From Castanea sativa (Eukaryota > Streptophyta > Magnoliopsida > Fagales > Fagaceae), in the NCBI RefSeq assembly GCF_040712315.1, contig NC_134013.1, positions 40,906,501 through 40,970,500 of the forward strand: a stretch of 64,000 nucleotides of DNA. Direction: 5' to 3'. Position numbers and translations under genes: made by a program. Positions 46,711 to 57,846 of this stretch are shown one piece after another. The first letter of the stretch is position 1. Each line of letters opens with the position of its first letter. Under the pieces are notes generated by a model. That model was not told the DNA's origin and ran no database searches. It saw only the letters and a list, made by a program, of their open reading frames with translations.

Positions 46711-47375
46711 TGATGGGGTACTGATTTTGCCTATCTCCAAGTCGTCCATAAAGGTCGTCCGTGGCCGGTTGGGAATTGTAAACACCCTTCGAAACCTACT
46801 TGCAGCTACCTCGTCCAGGTAAGAAGAGCTCTGGACGAGGTAGGCACCACCAGAAAATAGACACTCATCCAAAGCGCGGATAACCTCGTCCTGAAGGTGT
46901 GACTGTTAGACGAGGTAGCCTCTGCGCCTGTGCCGAAACATACTCGACTAAGGAATCCTAGGACGAGAGTATCATACTTAGAAAAATCTCCGAATATAAT
47001 GCGGTAATTCCTTATCCCACGCATAACTGCCAGGTATCCGTTGTGGAGACAAAAGCATAACTTCTAAACGGTTATGCAAGTTACGTTTGATTTCTACCTC
47101 TCCTTAAATCCAGGAGAAGTTCCAATTTTGGTAACCGCCTATAAGAACACTATATAAAGGCTGTTTCAGACAAGGCCAAGGTATGTTCATTTTACTCCAA
47201 AAAAGTGGGAACTCAGATAACATAGAGAGAAAAACTAACTTTGCCATCGGAGGGTTTTTGGCCGGCAGCCCCGGTCGCCTTTGATTCGCTTTTCTTTCTT
47301 TTTCAGGCCGCAGAGAGAACCAGTAGTCCTTTGAAGTCCGAAGCATCCAGCCTATTGATCTTCTTTGCATCATCA
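46711..47375 (+). repeat. Solo Gypsy LTR inserted in EPRV copy G
   Basis: 665 bp from TGATGGGGTACTG to TTTGCATCATCA, with perfect duplication ATCAT (46706-46710 and 47376-47380). Ends and the CTCGTCC/GGACGAG motifs relate it to the Tat LTRs at 10544 and 20922, but it is a different subfamily. TATA box CTATATAAAGG at about 47150-47160. It splits the sequence encoding the region after the zinc knuckle, so it postdates the virus insertion. Confidence 0.92.
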
Positions 47376-47380
47376 ATCAT

Positions 47381-48450
47381 CATCATTAATGTTCAACATG
47401 TTCAATTTATTCTTTAATTCACCAGGCTTTGGTTACAGTCTTTACTGAAATGGCCAAATTTGCCACAGTTAAAGCATTTACCTTTACCTGATCTTTGTTT
47501 ATCATGCTTTTTAAAAGCAGATTTCTTTTTAGCATAAAAATCATTAGGTTTAACAAAGTTTTTTCTGTATCTTTTATGCTTTTTATGGGAATGACTTTTG
47601 TAAACTTTATCATGTTTACTTTTTCCTTTTTGCTTGGAAGGGGCAATAGGAAGTAAACCATATTGTTCATAGAAATTATCCATTTCATATTTAGCTTTCT
47701 TTTTATTTTTTAATTGTTGTTTTAATAGTTTTTCATCATTAAACATGTTGATTCGAAATTTTTTAATAGTAATGAAAATATCTCCATAGGTTAAATTATC
47801 ATAGTCAATAGAATCATTTTTACCAATTAGTTCTTGTTTTATGTTATGAGCAAAGATAGGAGGCAGACCATCAATAAACCTCTCTTTCCAATAAGGCTTC
47901 ATGGAATCTTTTCGGAGCATTACTCTGGAAATAAACACATCTTGGTACCATCTGTAATCAGACATAGTAGGGCATCTCAATTTATTCAAATAATCAGAAA
48001 TTCGGGATGAAATATTAGATGGAGTACCAACAAAATGTTTGAGAATAGTATAAACCAAAGTATTAACACCATCAGGAATGCCACGATTAATATTTTCATA
48101 AAAAATAGGCATACCATCATTATCTCTTTTAACAGCATGTTTAATAGACTCTCTGGATTCTTCTATGAGATGTGAGTCCCACCAACCTTGAAGAGTACCA
48201 GAAAAACCAGTAGCAATCAAATCAACAACATCAGGGTGATCAAGATCATTATGGTTGTTCATGTAGGCAATACCAACCACAGACATGTGAGCCATTTTGT
48301 TAATAATTTCTTGTTCAGACATGCCATCAATATTCCATTCATAAAGTTTTTCAGCAGAAATAGAAAGTTGAGTTTGAAAAGATCTTTCTTCAAATTGTAT
48401 ATTGGGAGGAGTAGGTCTAGAATACCAGTTTTTTGTAAAAGACATGGGAT
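47381..48450 (-). pseudogene. EPRV copy G: coat protein and zinc knuckle
   Basis: Minus strand, within ORF 47414-48658. Coat core blocks TGFSGTLQGWWDSHLIEES, VNTLVYTILKHFVGTPSNI and YWKERFIDGLPPIFAH, then an intact knuckle CFNCGKFGHFSKDC at about 47432-47475. The frame runs out near 47414. It is among the least damaged coat genes of the cluster. Confidence 0.9.
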
Positions 48451-49300
48451 TTGGTTTTCCAACAAATCTTTTAACTTCTGGTAAACCATCGTCAAAAACA
48501 TTTTTGTAAGAAACAGAAGATAATGAGTCAGAATCTGTGTCTTCTTCAGAAACAATTTCTTTCTCATTTCTTAAAATAATACAAGCAACATTTGTTGAAG
48601 TAGAAGTCTCTTCAGGTTTGACTTTCAAATCAGTTTTGGCATTTAAATCAGCAAGCATTTTTTCAACCTTATCAAGAGTTTTACTCTAAGAGGATTTGAA
48701 AATTATTTTTTCTCTTGACTGGGTAAATCAATCAAAGGTTTCTCAGGTTTCGAAACAGCAGTTTTTTCAACAATTGTTTCTTCAATACAGTCAAGCTGTT
48801 GACCAATAATATGCAAAGATTCATTAGTAAAATTGTTTTGTTCAATAATACTAACAATGGGAGTTTTGTCATCATCAATTTTAAAAGGGGAGGCCTTCAC
48901 CTCAGCCTTTTGGTGAGTTATCAAAACAGTTTCAAGGGGAGGATGACTAGACCGAACAATGGTTTTGTCTTCCTTTTTAAAATTTGATTTTTTTTATTAT
49001 GTTCAAATGATTTGTATGAACTTCATCTTTTGAAATATAATAAATTTTAAGGTAATCAAAAAACAAAATATGTTTTCCCATCAAATTCATTTTTTCTTTC
49101 CATTTCCTCTTAACTCTGTCTTTTTCAGACTGAGCAAAAGTACTTTGGTAATATTTCCTTTTACTTTTGTTTTTTGCAAGCATAAAATCATTATACAAAG
49201 CAACCATATCAATTTCCAAATCATTATTGACGCGAGTTAAAACTCTTAATTGATTGTAGTGAATAGGGGTTTCAATAGGTGGAAAGTCAGATCTAGAAGG
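48451..49300 (-). pseudogene. EPRV copy G: linker between movement and coat protein
   Basis: Minus strand: open pieces 48703-48924 and the ends of 47414-48658 and 48977-49729. Lys/Glu/Ser-rich, with KPEKPLIDLPSQ as in B and C. Broken by a stop near 48690 and a frameshift in an A/T run near 48985. Confidence 0.75.
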
Positions 49301-50269
49301 AGCATCAGATTTTGTAGCATCTTCTTCTTCATTAGGATTTTTGCTAATATCAGAGGGAGATTCTGCTCTAGTTGAATAAAAAGCAGTGCTAACTTGAGAG
49401 TTGTTGCTTGCAACTCCTTTTTGCCTTAATTCAGGTTTTTCAAAATTCTTTTTCAAAAACTCGTCAATATCATGATCTCTAAAACTTTTAGATCCAGCAA
49501 AGGAAGGTCTTCCTTCGTTGATCCTCAAAGGTTTATTTTCACCAAAACAAATTTTAACAGTACCCTCAACATATTGTTGAATATTAGTAAGATCGAGTTC
49601 ATCAAAAACAGGTTTAACAGGTGGAGTTTCACGTTCCAAAGTCCATTCTTTGGGAAGAATTATATTTTTCCATTGAATCATTTTAGGGACTTGGATCTTA
49701 GCATCAGGGGTTGAACATTGAATTAACATTGTCTTACCTGCAGGATCTCGTCCTCTAGCACGAGGAGTTAACTAAGAATCAAGCAATCGGTAATAAATAC
49801 GGTAAATAAGGGTAAAAGGCTTACTGCGTTCATCCATATCATAACCAGATGTCAATATGTTCAATGTCAAAGCTTTAACAATATTAGGATCATCCAAAGC
49901 AAGAGTGAGACCAGGATAACAATCAAAGAAAACAGGACCATCATATAAAGAAGCAGTAATCATACCAAGAATGCTATCATTAAATCTTTTCTTAGTCATG
50001 AAATCACTAATATTTTTTCTGGAAAATAAGCAACATTTTTCATGAGTTCTAGAGATAGAAAAAGTTTGTTCAACAGTTCTAACTCTATATTCAGAGAAAA
50101 CATTATTTTCTTTCCAACTGAGTTCGTAAATAGATTTAGTAGAAACTTTTGGAATATTCTATTTTTTGAAATCAGGGTACTCACTTTCTTCTACAGTGTG
50201 ATCTTCTTCATTCACAATATCAGGAGGACAGCCAGTCCTAGAGCTAACAGAGGAGTTGGATCTCCACAT
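49301..50269 (-). pseudogene. EPRV copy G: 30K-type movement protein
   Basis: Minus strand: pieces 48977-49729 (C-terminal part, MLIQCSTPDAKIQVPK, LRINEGRPSFAGSK), 49772-49999 (FNDSILGMITASLYDGPVFF, LTLNILTSGYDM) and an N-terminal region to about 50269. The LHIGIVQV core present in C is missing here: a deletion joins MTKK to RFNDS at about 49990. Stops near 49770 and 50160. Non-functional. Confidence 0.83.
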
Positions 50270-50545
50270 CCTATCCATAGCTCTCTTAGTTATAACACTC
50301 AATTATCATGTTTTTCTCACAACTGTTGCATTTCGTAACACATATCGCAACCAACCCTATTCCTCTCATGCCCTCAAGCTCTCCTGGCTTCACGGGCCTT
50401 ACTGTTCGGATCTGGGACTTCAATTTACGACTACGGTGGCACCAACGACGGTAAGAAGGAACACAACAATGAAGTATCACAAGGTCAGATAGCCTCAGAT
50501 AGAATATAAAAGACACAACAACACTAAACAGTATGTAAGAAATCA
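50270..50545 (-). promoter_or_regulatory. EPRV copy G: leader end and right border of the viral cluster
   Basis: Minus strand leader related to 32027-32274. Similarity to copy C ends near 50530-50545; beyond it lies host-type DNA with a GATATATATTAATTAATTAA run at about 50591-50610. No target duplication is seen, as expected for capture without integrase. Confidence 0.55.
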
Positions 50546-50697
50546 AAAATGGAAAAACATTGTGTAAAACCCCAAATCCGAAACCTAAAAGATATATATT
50601 AATTAATTAATTAATCAATTGTTTTATCCTCACCATGTTGTATCCTAATTTTACAAGACTTGAAATGTTACTCATGTCATGTTGTGTTTGTGGCCGT

Positions 50698-51023
50698 TGT
50701 TAAAGTTGAGGAAGTGAACAATAGTAGCATGTGTAAAGTAAGGAAGAAAATAATAGAAAGTAGCAAAGGCATTGCATATGCCAGTGAAAGAAGAAAGAAG
50801 AAGTTAGTGACAGCTGTCAAGCATTGATTGGAGGAAACAAGTGTCAAGCATTGATTGGTTGTATTGTTGAAAGTTTGTTAGTTAGTTATTTAGGTGGGAA
50901 ACTAGCCTCAGTTCTCAATGTATATATATAATAGGTGCTAATTATTTTGTAACTGTTTTTCATATCAGAAACTCTTAGTAATCAATAAGATCTTTCTACT
51001 TTCTTCTAGGATTTTCTTTTACA
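50698..51023 (+). repeat. 5' LTR of the Copia element
   Basis: 326 bp, TGTTAAAGTTGAG to TTTTCTTTTACA. A TATATATATAA run at about 50921-50931 is the likely TATA box, and AATCAATAAGATC near the end is a possible poly(A) region. Confidence 0.93.
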
Positions 51024-51035
51024 TGGTATCAGAGC
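51024..51035 (+). promoter_or_regulatory. Primer binding site, tRNA-Met type
   Basis: TGGTATCAGAGC directly follows the 5' LTR. This is the usual initiator tRNA-Met complementary site of plant Copia elements. Confidence 0.92.
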
Positions 51036-51114
51036 AATTTCCCTTTGTTTCAGAGATTTTTCTTTTGATTTCTTAGTTTCCAAACAAAGCTTGTTGAGAT
51101 TTTCTTTCTCGTTC

Positions 51115-52400
51115 ATGGCTTCTGATTCCACAAACAATACTCAATCTCCAACTGCACATTCAGTGCCTTCTTCAAGTGCAGTAATGGCAGATGTATTTGC
51201 GAATAATCCTTTCTTACTTCTAGAAAATGAGAATCTTGGTCTTGTTCTCACATCACAGCCTCTAATTGGCCCTGAGAACTATATGAGTTGGGCAAGATCT
51301 GTGTTCTTGGCTTCGAGTGCCAGAAACAAGTTTGGCTTCTTGAATGGAACAATTCCTGAGCTTGATCCATCTTCTCCATTGTTTAATTCTTGGAGTAGGT
51401 GTAACACTACAGTGCTTTCATGGTTAACAAATTCACTTAGCATGGATTTGAAAGCAAGTGTCATGTACATCAATATTGCGAAGGATTTATGGATTATCCT
51501 CAAGGACAGGCTTTCTCAAGGTAATACTCCAAGGTTTTTTGAGCTTCAAAAGGAGATCTCTCATCTTTCACAAGGATCACTCTCGGTGCGTTCATATTTC
51601 ACAAAATTTAATACCTTGTGGGATGAATTTACCAATTATCAACCTATCATAGTTTGTACTTGTGCTTGTACTTGTGGATCCAAGTCTTCTTAACTAGATG
51701 CTCAGCACAAGGAGCACATATTTTATTTTTTGATGGGGTTGAATGATAGCTATGGGAATATTATTGGTCAAATTCTGTTACTTGAGCCGTTTCCCTTTCT
51801 TAGCAAAGTGTGTTCTTTAATTTTGCAAGAAGAGAAAAGGAGGAGTATTGGTCATGGTTTCAATCTGCAGATGCGTTGCTATGTATGTGAATAATAGCAA
51901 AGGTTTTCATGGTAATCAAAGTCATGATCATGGTGGAAAAAGGGGTAATTCTAAGAAAGAAAGGCATGTATGTAATTATTGTGGTCTCACTGATCATATA
52001 GCAAATAAATGCTATAAGCTTCATGGTTATCCTCCAGGTTATAAACCAAAAGGAGGTAACAAGGCTATGGCAAATCAGGTTTCTGCAGTATTTCTGTTGG
52101 GAAATTCTAGAAATTTTGGAGTGGATGTTTTTCCTTCACTACTGAGTCCTAGCTTAATGATTGCTGGTGCTTTGCCTACTAGTGTTTTACCCAATGTTGG
52201 TGTTCAATCAAACATAGTTCCTACCTTACAGAACTTTATTGGTCATTTTTTTGTAGGTTCTCATTTGCAAGCTAGTCCACAAACTCCTTTGTCTCAATGC
52301 CCTCTTTCTCAAGCCCAATGAGAGAAATGCCTCAACTTTCTGAAGAATTATATGGCTTCTGGATCAGGTAATGGTGCTTAGACTTCCCATTAGGTTGCTT
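51115..52400 (+). pseudogene. Copia Gag
   Basis: Start ATG 51115 (MASDSTNN), open to 51693. Shows the plant Copia gag domain: LTSQPLIGPENYMSWARSVF, LNGTIPELD, then LWIILKDRLSQGN. After a stop at 51691-51693, the second piece 51848-52321 has the zinc knuckle CNYCGLTDHIANKC followed by YKLHGYPPGYK. Would form particles and bind RNA. Confidence 0.87.
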
Positions 52401-52530
52401 CTGTCATGGCACCAAATCCTTCCATTCCACAAATCTCACCTTCTACCTCTATTTCACCTTCTTGCTCATCCAATTTTTCAGGTAATCCATATTGGATTCC
52501 ACCTAATTTTTCTCATTCCATTTTTTTTTT

Positions 52531-53001
52531 TTGCTCAAAGTTGTTGATAGGCATGCATATAAATCTAATACTTGGATCATTGATACTGGAGCAACTGATC
52601 ATATGGTTCATTCCATTACTCAATTCACTACAATTACTTCTATAGTCCAAACTTGCGTCTATTTGCCAAATGGGGAACAAGTTTTAGTCACACATGTAGG
52701 CACAGTGCAAGTTTCTTCCACACTCACACTCACTGATGTTTTGTGTGTACCTTCTTTTAGTTTCAATTTGATATCAGTTAGCAAACTCACCAAGAGTCTT
52801 TCTTGTTGCCTCATTTTTCTTGGTGGTTGTTGTTTCATTTAGGACCTTGCTCAATGGAGCACGATTGGTCTGGGTAAAGAAAACAATGGATTGTTTTTGC
52901 TGCAAGATTCAGATCCTAGAACTACTTCATCTGCTCTTGCTGCTACTGTTAGTCACATCTCTCCTTCAAATTTATGGCACAATAGGCTAGGACATCCCTC
53001 T
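52531..53001 (+). pseudogene. Copia protease and start of the pre-integrase region
   Basis: 52531-52842 reads WIIDTGATDHMVHS, the D-T-G active site of a Copia protease, then the rest of the domain to VPSFSFNLISVSKL. A TAG near 52842 breaks the frame; LWHNRLGHPS (about 52973-53000) then starts the pre-integrase domain, cut by the solo LTR. Confidence 0.85.
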
Positions 53002-54095
53002 TGAAAGTTCAAATAGCTTATAAAACACCAATGAATGTTTAGAATCCCAAATACAAAATTACCAACACAAGCTTATACACAAACAATATATGTGCAAAAA
53101 AATAAATATGAGCTATTCTAGATTGGTAAAACACTCTAAACCAAAATTAATTACAAACACAACAGTAATTAAATGGTAAAGAGTAAGGGAAGAGAGATGC
53201 AAACACAAAGATAACATGGTGATAAGTTATCGAAGAGGAAACCAAAGTACTCGGTGAAAAACCTCTTCGCCGCCCTCCAAGTGGTCAAATAATCCACTAG
53301 AGAATGAAGTTGGGATACATGAATAGCAATAGACCCACCAAGCCTAATCTACCTGATGCACCTAAGCCCTCCAAGCTTCTTGCTCCAATAGGGTTACGCC
53401 AAACCTTGTCTTCTCTAACTTACTGGATCTCGTAATAAGCCCATTACATCAACCAAGCGAATTGATCCTCTCTGAACTGCTTCCCAAGTACCAAAGTACC
53501 TTCTCACTGATATGGGTATGGTGAGATAAGGATTTGGCAAATGAACCTCTTAAGGGTATGTCAGTGGAGAGGGTGGGAGTAGAGGAATTTGGAGAATCAA
53601 AAGATTAAGATTGTGGATGAGTTAATCTTGTTTTTCTCTAGGGTTTCTCTCTTAAAATTCTCTCTAGAAGCTCTCTACATTCTGTGGGTATAAGAGGATT
53701 TATAGTAGGGAACGTGAGAAATATGAAAAGACATTTTTCATCCAAACAAGGCATTCTAGTGACTTGGCCTCTCAATTGGAACTAGTCGTGAGTCTGAGTC
53801 GCGAGATAACTGCCAAGCCAGACTGTACTTTTTGTCCTGTAGTGCTCCAGCTGTCGTGACCCTTTATCTCCTTGTATGCTTCACACGTGTGTCACTTTGG
53901 CGACTTGCCAGTCATGAGCCAGTTGCGAGATCCAGTTGCGAGACTCCTTTGAGTGCACACAGAGTTTTCTTCACACTTTCCTGCACACAACCCTTACATA
54001 ATTTCCACCTAAATATAGGGTATCTAATCGCTAAATTACAGGCAAATTTGGCATGGAATAAAGCCAACACATGATGGAATAAATTCAACTTTACA
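53002..54095 (-). repeat. Solo LTR of the Sirevirus-like family inside the Copia element
   Basis: On the minus strand, from TGTAAAGTTGAATTT to TTTGAACTTTCA, 1094 bp, with perfect duplication CCTCT (52997-53001, 54096-54100). Matches the 3' LTR at 802-1888. It separates LGHPS from the rest of the pre-integrase domain, so it inserted after the Copia element. Confidence 0.92.
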
Positions 54096-54100
54096 CCTCT

Positions 54101-54840
54101 CATTCAAAACTTCATTTGTTGAAGCAAATTGTACCTTTTAATGTTTCAAATAAAACACTTTGTTGTGATTTTTGTCATTTTTCAAAGCAAAAGAGGCTTC
54201 CTTTTGCTTCTAGTACTCATGTATCATCTAAACCTTTTGATTTGATTCATTGTGACCTCTGGTGCCATTTTGCTACTAGTATTGTTGATGGTTTTAAGCA
54301 CTTCTTGACAATCGTGGATGATTTTACTAGATGCACTTGGGTTCACCTTCTTAAACATAAGTCTAAAACTCAAAATTTTCTTCCTCAATTTGCTTCTTTG
54401 GTGAATACTCAATTCAATATCAAAATTAAAACCATTAGGAGCGATAATTGTACTGAATTTTACTTAAAAGATTTCTTTCACTCTCATGGCATTTTGCATC
54501 AATTGTCATGTGTTGATACTCCTCAACAAAATGCTGTTGTTGAGAGGAAGCATCAACACATTCTTAATGTTGCAAGAGCTTTGAAGTTTCAATCCAAAGT
54601 TCCTTTATATTTCTGGGGTGATTGTTTCTTAACAGCAGTCCATTTAATCAACAGAATTCCCTCCAAATCATTGGGAAATAAAAGTCCTTATGAGCTTCTT
54701 TTTCACTCTCGACCTTCCTATAATCATCTTAGATGTTTTGGATGCTTGTGTTTCATTTCTACCCTACCTCATAATAGGAATAAATTAGAAAGTGTGTGTT
54801 CTTAGGCTATCCCTATGGCATAAAAGGATACAAAGTTTTG
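54101..54840 (+). pseudogene. Copia integrase
   Basis: Open at 54116-54805. CDFCHFSKQKRLPF completes the zinc region; HCDLWCHF (first Asp), IRSDNCTEF (second Asp) and NAVVERKHQHIL (Glu) give the D-D-E triad. Then NRIPSKSLGNKSPYELLF. The expected GHPS part lies before the solo LTR. A frameshift near 54800 moves the frame to 54796-55017 (FLGYPYGIKGYKV). Confidence 0.88.
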
Positions 54841-55085
54841 GATCTTGAATCAAATATTGTTCATATTTCCATAAATATAATTTTTTTTGAGCGTATCTTT
54901 CCATATGTTCTTTCATCTCAACCTTCAGCTTCCTATCTAGATGATTTTTTTATTGTACCTCAAACACTACTTCCATTCCTACCTCATACTCATCTTTACC
55001 ATCAATTCCTCCTTTAGTTGCTCCTTCCTTACCTAGTTTACCCACTGAACCTAGTACTGATCTCCTAGGTACCTCCCTTGCACTT

Positions 55086-56160
55086 TTGACAGAACCCACT
55101 GCTTCCACTGATTCAATTCCCTTTATTCCAATCTATGACCTTATTCCATTTGATTCTTCCTCATCTATTACTCTTTTACCCATCTTAAGAAGGTCTACTA
55201 GACCTCATAATCCTCCACCTTATCTTTCTGACTATTCTTGCAAGTCTGTTAGTACCAAGCCTGTTTCTGGTTTGCCTTATGATATTTCAGATTGTTTGGA
55301 TTACTTTCATCTTGGTCCTACCTTTCATTCTTTTGTCATGGCAATCACCACTTCTCCATTAGAACCTGTCTCTTTTCATCAGGCAGTTCAATATCCTGAA
55401 TGGAGGGTTGCCATGGACAAAGAAATTGAGGCCTTGGAAGTTAGTGATACTTGGACTTTGACTCAATTACCACCTGGTAAGTCCCCAATTGGTTGTAAAT
55501 GGGTATACAGAATCAAATACCTTCCAGATGACACCATTGAAAGGTATACGACTCGTTTAGTTGTTAAGGGATTCACATAAAAGCATGGTTTAGACTATTT
55601 TGAGACTTTTTCCCCAGTAGCTAAATTTGTTTATGTCAGAATTGTCTTTTTGTTGGCTGTTGTGAAAGGGTGGTTCCTCCACCAAATGGATGTCAATAAC
55701 GACTTTTTACATGGTGATTTGGTTGAGGATGTCTACATGTGCTTACCACCTAGCTTTCACAGCAAGGGGGAGAATATGATTTGCAAATTGAACAAGAGTC
55801 TTTATGGTCTTAAGCAGGCTTCAAGGCAATGGTTTAAGAAATTTTCAAACACTATTTTGCAGATGGGTTTTGTTCAATCTAAATCTGATTATTCTTTGTT
55901 CACTTGCACTCAAGGGTTTTCTTTTACAGTGTTGCTAGTGTATGTGGATGACATATTGCTCATTAGGAATAACCGTGCATATGTTGATAGTTTAAAGAAG
56001 TTGCTTGATGACAGGTTTGGGTTGAAAGATCTTGGTTCATTAAGGTATTTCTTAGGACTTGAGGTAGCCAGAGCTGATGAAGACATAAGCTTGAACTAGA
56101 GAAAGTATGCCTTTGAGATTATGAAGGACACTGGTTTCATTGGTTCTAAACTAGTAAAGT
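55086..56160 (+). pseudogene. Copia reverse transcriptase
   Basis: 55086-55580 contains the region before RT and WRVAMDKEIEALEVSDTWTL, GCKWVYRIKY. After TAA 55578-55580 the frame continues at 55650-56099 with [30 protein letters not shown] and [11 protein letters not shown]: the catalytic Y-V-D-D is intact. A TAG at 56097-56099 ends the piece. Inactive because of stops. Confidence 0.9.
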
Positions 56161-56246
56161 TTCCTATGGAGTAGAATTTAAGGCTTTCCAAATATGAAGG
56201 CAAGCCACTTGCAGACCTTGGTCAGTTTAGAAGGTCAATTGGAAGG

Positions 56247-57063
56247 TTGTTGTACTTAACTTTAATAAGACTTGACATTACCTATGATGTGCATAGGTTA
56301 AGCCAGTTTGTATCACAACCAAGGGAACCTCACCTGCTTACAGCTCATAGAGTGCTTCAGTACATAAAAGGGTCACAAGGAAAGGGAATTTTCTTCTCAA
56401 GGAACTCTGATTTGCACATTAAATCATTTTGTGATGCAAACTGGTTTGATTGCCCTGACACAAGAAGATCATTGACAGGTTATGCAGTCTATTTAGGAGA
56501 ATCCTTGATATCATGGAGATCAAAGAAGCATGGGGTGGTCTCAAGGTCCTCAGTAGAAGCTGAATATAGAGCAATGGCTAGTGTAGTATGTGAGATAACT
56601 TATGTTCTGCAATTGCTCAAAAACTTGAAGATTGAGCATCCGTGGTCTTAAGGTCCTCAGCAGAAGTTGAGTATAGAGCAATAACCAGTGTAGCATATGA
56701 GATAACTTGGGTGCTGCAATTGCTCAAAGACTTGAAGATCGAACATCCTAAACCAGCTATGCTATTCTGTGACAATCAAGTAGCGCTATATATAGCTGCT
56801 AATCCAGTCTTCCATGAGAGGACTAAACATATTGAAGTAGATTGCCACCTGGCTCGAGACAAGATTTTGGAAGGGATGATTAAGACTTTTCATGTGGCCA
56901 CAAATGCTCAAGTAGCTGACTTTTTTACTAAAGCCTTCAGTTTTAGTTCTTTTACAAGACTTTCAGAAAAGCTAGGATTTAAAGATATATTTGTACCAAG
57001 ACAATTGAAGGGAAATGCTTCAATTCAAGTCATTGATCTTAAAGCTCAGGACTTGAGGGGGAG
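56247..57063 (+). pseudogene. Copia RNase H, with internal tandem duplication
   Basis: 56247-56651 covers the RT-RNase H link and RNase H: FCDANWFDCPDTRRSLTGY (Asp), SRSSVEAEYRAMAS (Glu). A 107-bp tandem duplication (56535-56641 and 56642-56748) repeats the SSVEAEYRAM region and shifts the frame. 56642-57190 then gives [19 protein letters not shown] (Asp) and the conserved [13 protein letters not shown] end. The polypurine tract GAGGGGGAG is at 57055-57063. Confidence 0.88.
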
Positions 57064-57382
57064 TGTTAAAGTTGAGAAAGTGAACAATAGTAGCACGTGT
57101 AAAGTAAAGAAGAAAATAACAGAAAGTAGCAAAGGCATTGCATGTGCCAGTGAAAGAAGAAAGAAGTTAGTGACAGCTGTCAAGCATTGATTGGAGGAAA
57201 CAAGTGTCAAGCATTGATTGGTTGTATTGTTGAAAGTTTGTTAGTTATTTAGGCGGGAAACTAGCCTCTGTTCTCAATGTATATATAAGATAGTTTGTAA
57301 TTATTTTGTAACTGTTTTTCATATCAGAAACTCTTAGTAATCAATAAGATCTTTCTACTTTCTTTCAGAATTTTCTTTTACA
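57064..57382 (+). repeat. 3' LTR of the Copia element
   Basis: 319 bp, TGTTAAAGTTGAG to TTTTCTTTTACA, followed by GCCGT (57383-57387). Preceded by the purine tract at 57055-57063. Confidence 0.94.
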
Positions 57383-57387
57383 GCCGT

Positions 57388-57838
57388 ACTTCTTAAGTCT
57401 ACAAGACCTTTTTTTATTTATTTATTTTCAATATGACTATTTTAGTCTTATTATTGAGGTTCTATTCATATTTTATTTTTTTTAAGGTTCAAAAAATTCA
57501 ATATGTTAGGTACAGAAAAAACTGGTGAAAAAGTTAACAAAAACTCCACAAAATATGTACTAACTCGAGAATTACCGATCCAAGGAAGGGTTTGGATTGG
57601 CCACACACACATTCAATTGGCAAATGCTTTTGGAATAATAAAAATTGAATTCAATGAATAAATTCAAAGTAATTATCAGGTACTCAACTTTTGAATCTCC
57701 CTCCCTCCTCTCGCCCTAAGGTTTTACATACATGTTTTAATTAAATTTTTTATCAAGTATATTTTGGGAAAAAATTAAGAGCAAGTCTGGAGAACTTTGC
57801 ACTTAATATAACGACATTTATGTTTGGGCTAAGTGGAT
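57388..57838. other. Spacer in the MFDR-like intron
   Basis: AT-rich DNA between the Copia and hAT elements. I see no exon, ORF or repeat family in it. Confidence 0.5.
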
Positions 57839-57846
57839 TCTAGTAA

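Larger units (their letters stand above)
50698..57382 (+). mobile_element. Ty1/Copia element with TSD GCCGT
   Basis: LTRs at 50698-51023 and 57064-57382, perfect target duplication GCCGT (50693-50697, 57383-57387), primer site at 51024 and purine tract at 57055. Internal order is gag, protease, integrase, RT, RNase H, the Copia order. By eye the LTRs differ by about a dozen substitutions and three small indels. Coding frames are broken; a solo LTR of another element lies at 53002-54095. It sits in the MFDR intron, 150 bp right of the viral cluster. Confidence 0.95.

Noticed and set aside
25509..50545. The viral cluster as a set of LTR retrotransposons
   Set aside because: No integrase after RNase H, a 30K movement protein is present, no paired LTRs and no target duplications. 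The shared 3' modules fit pararetrovirus promoter and poly(A) regions better.
51024..51035. TGGTATCAGAGC as the primer site of the adjacent pararetrovirus
   Set aside because: It lies directly behind the Copia 5' LTR (50698-51023), which has a matching 3' LTR and target duplication; it belongs to the Copia element.
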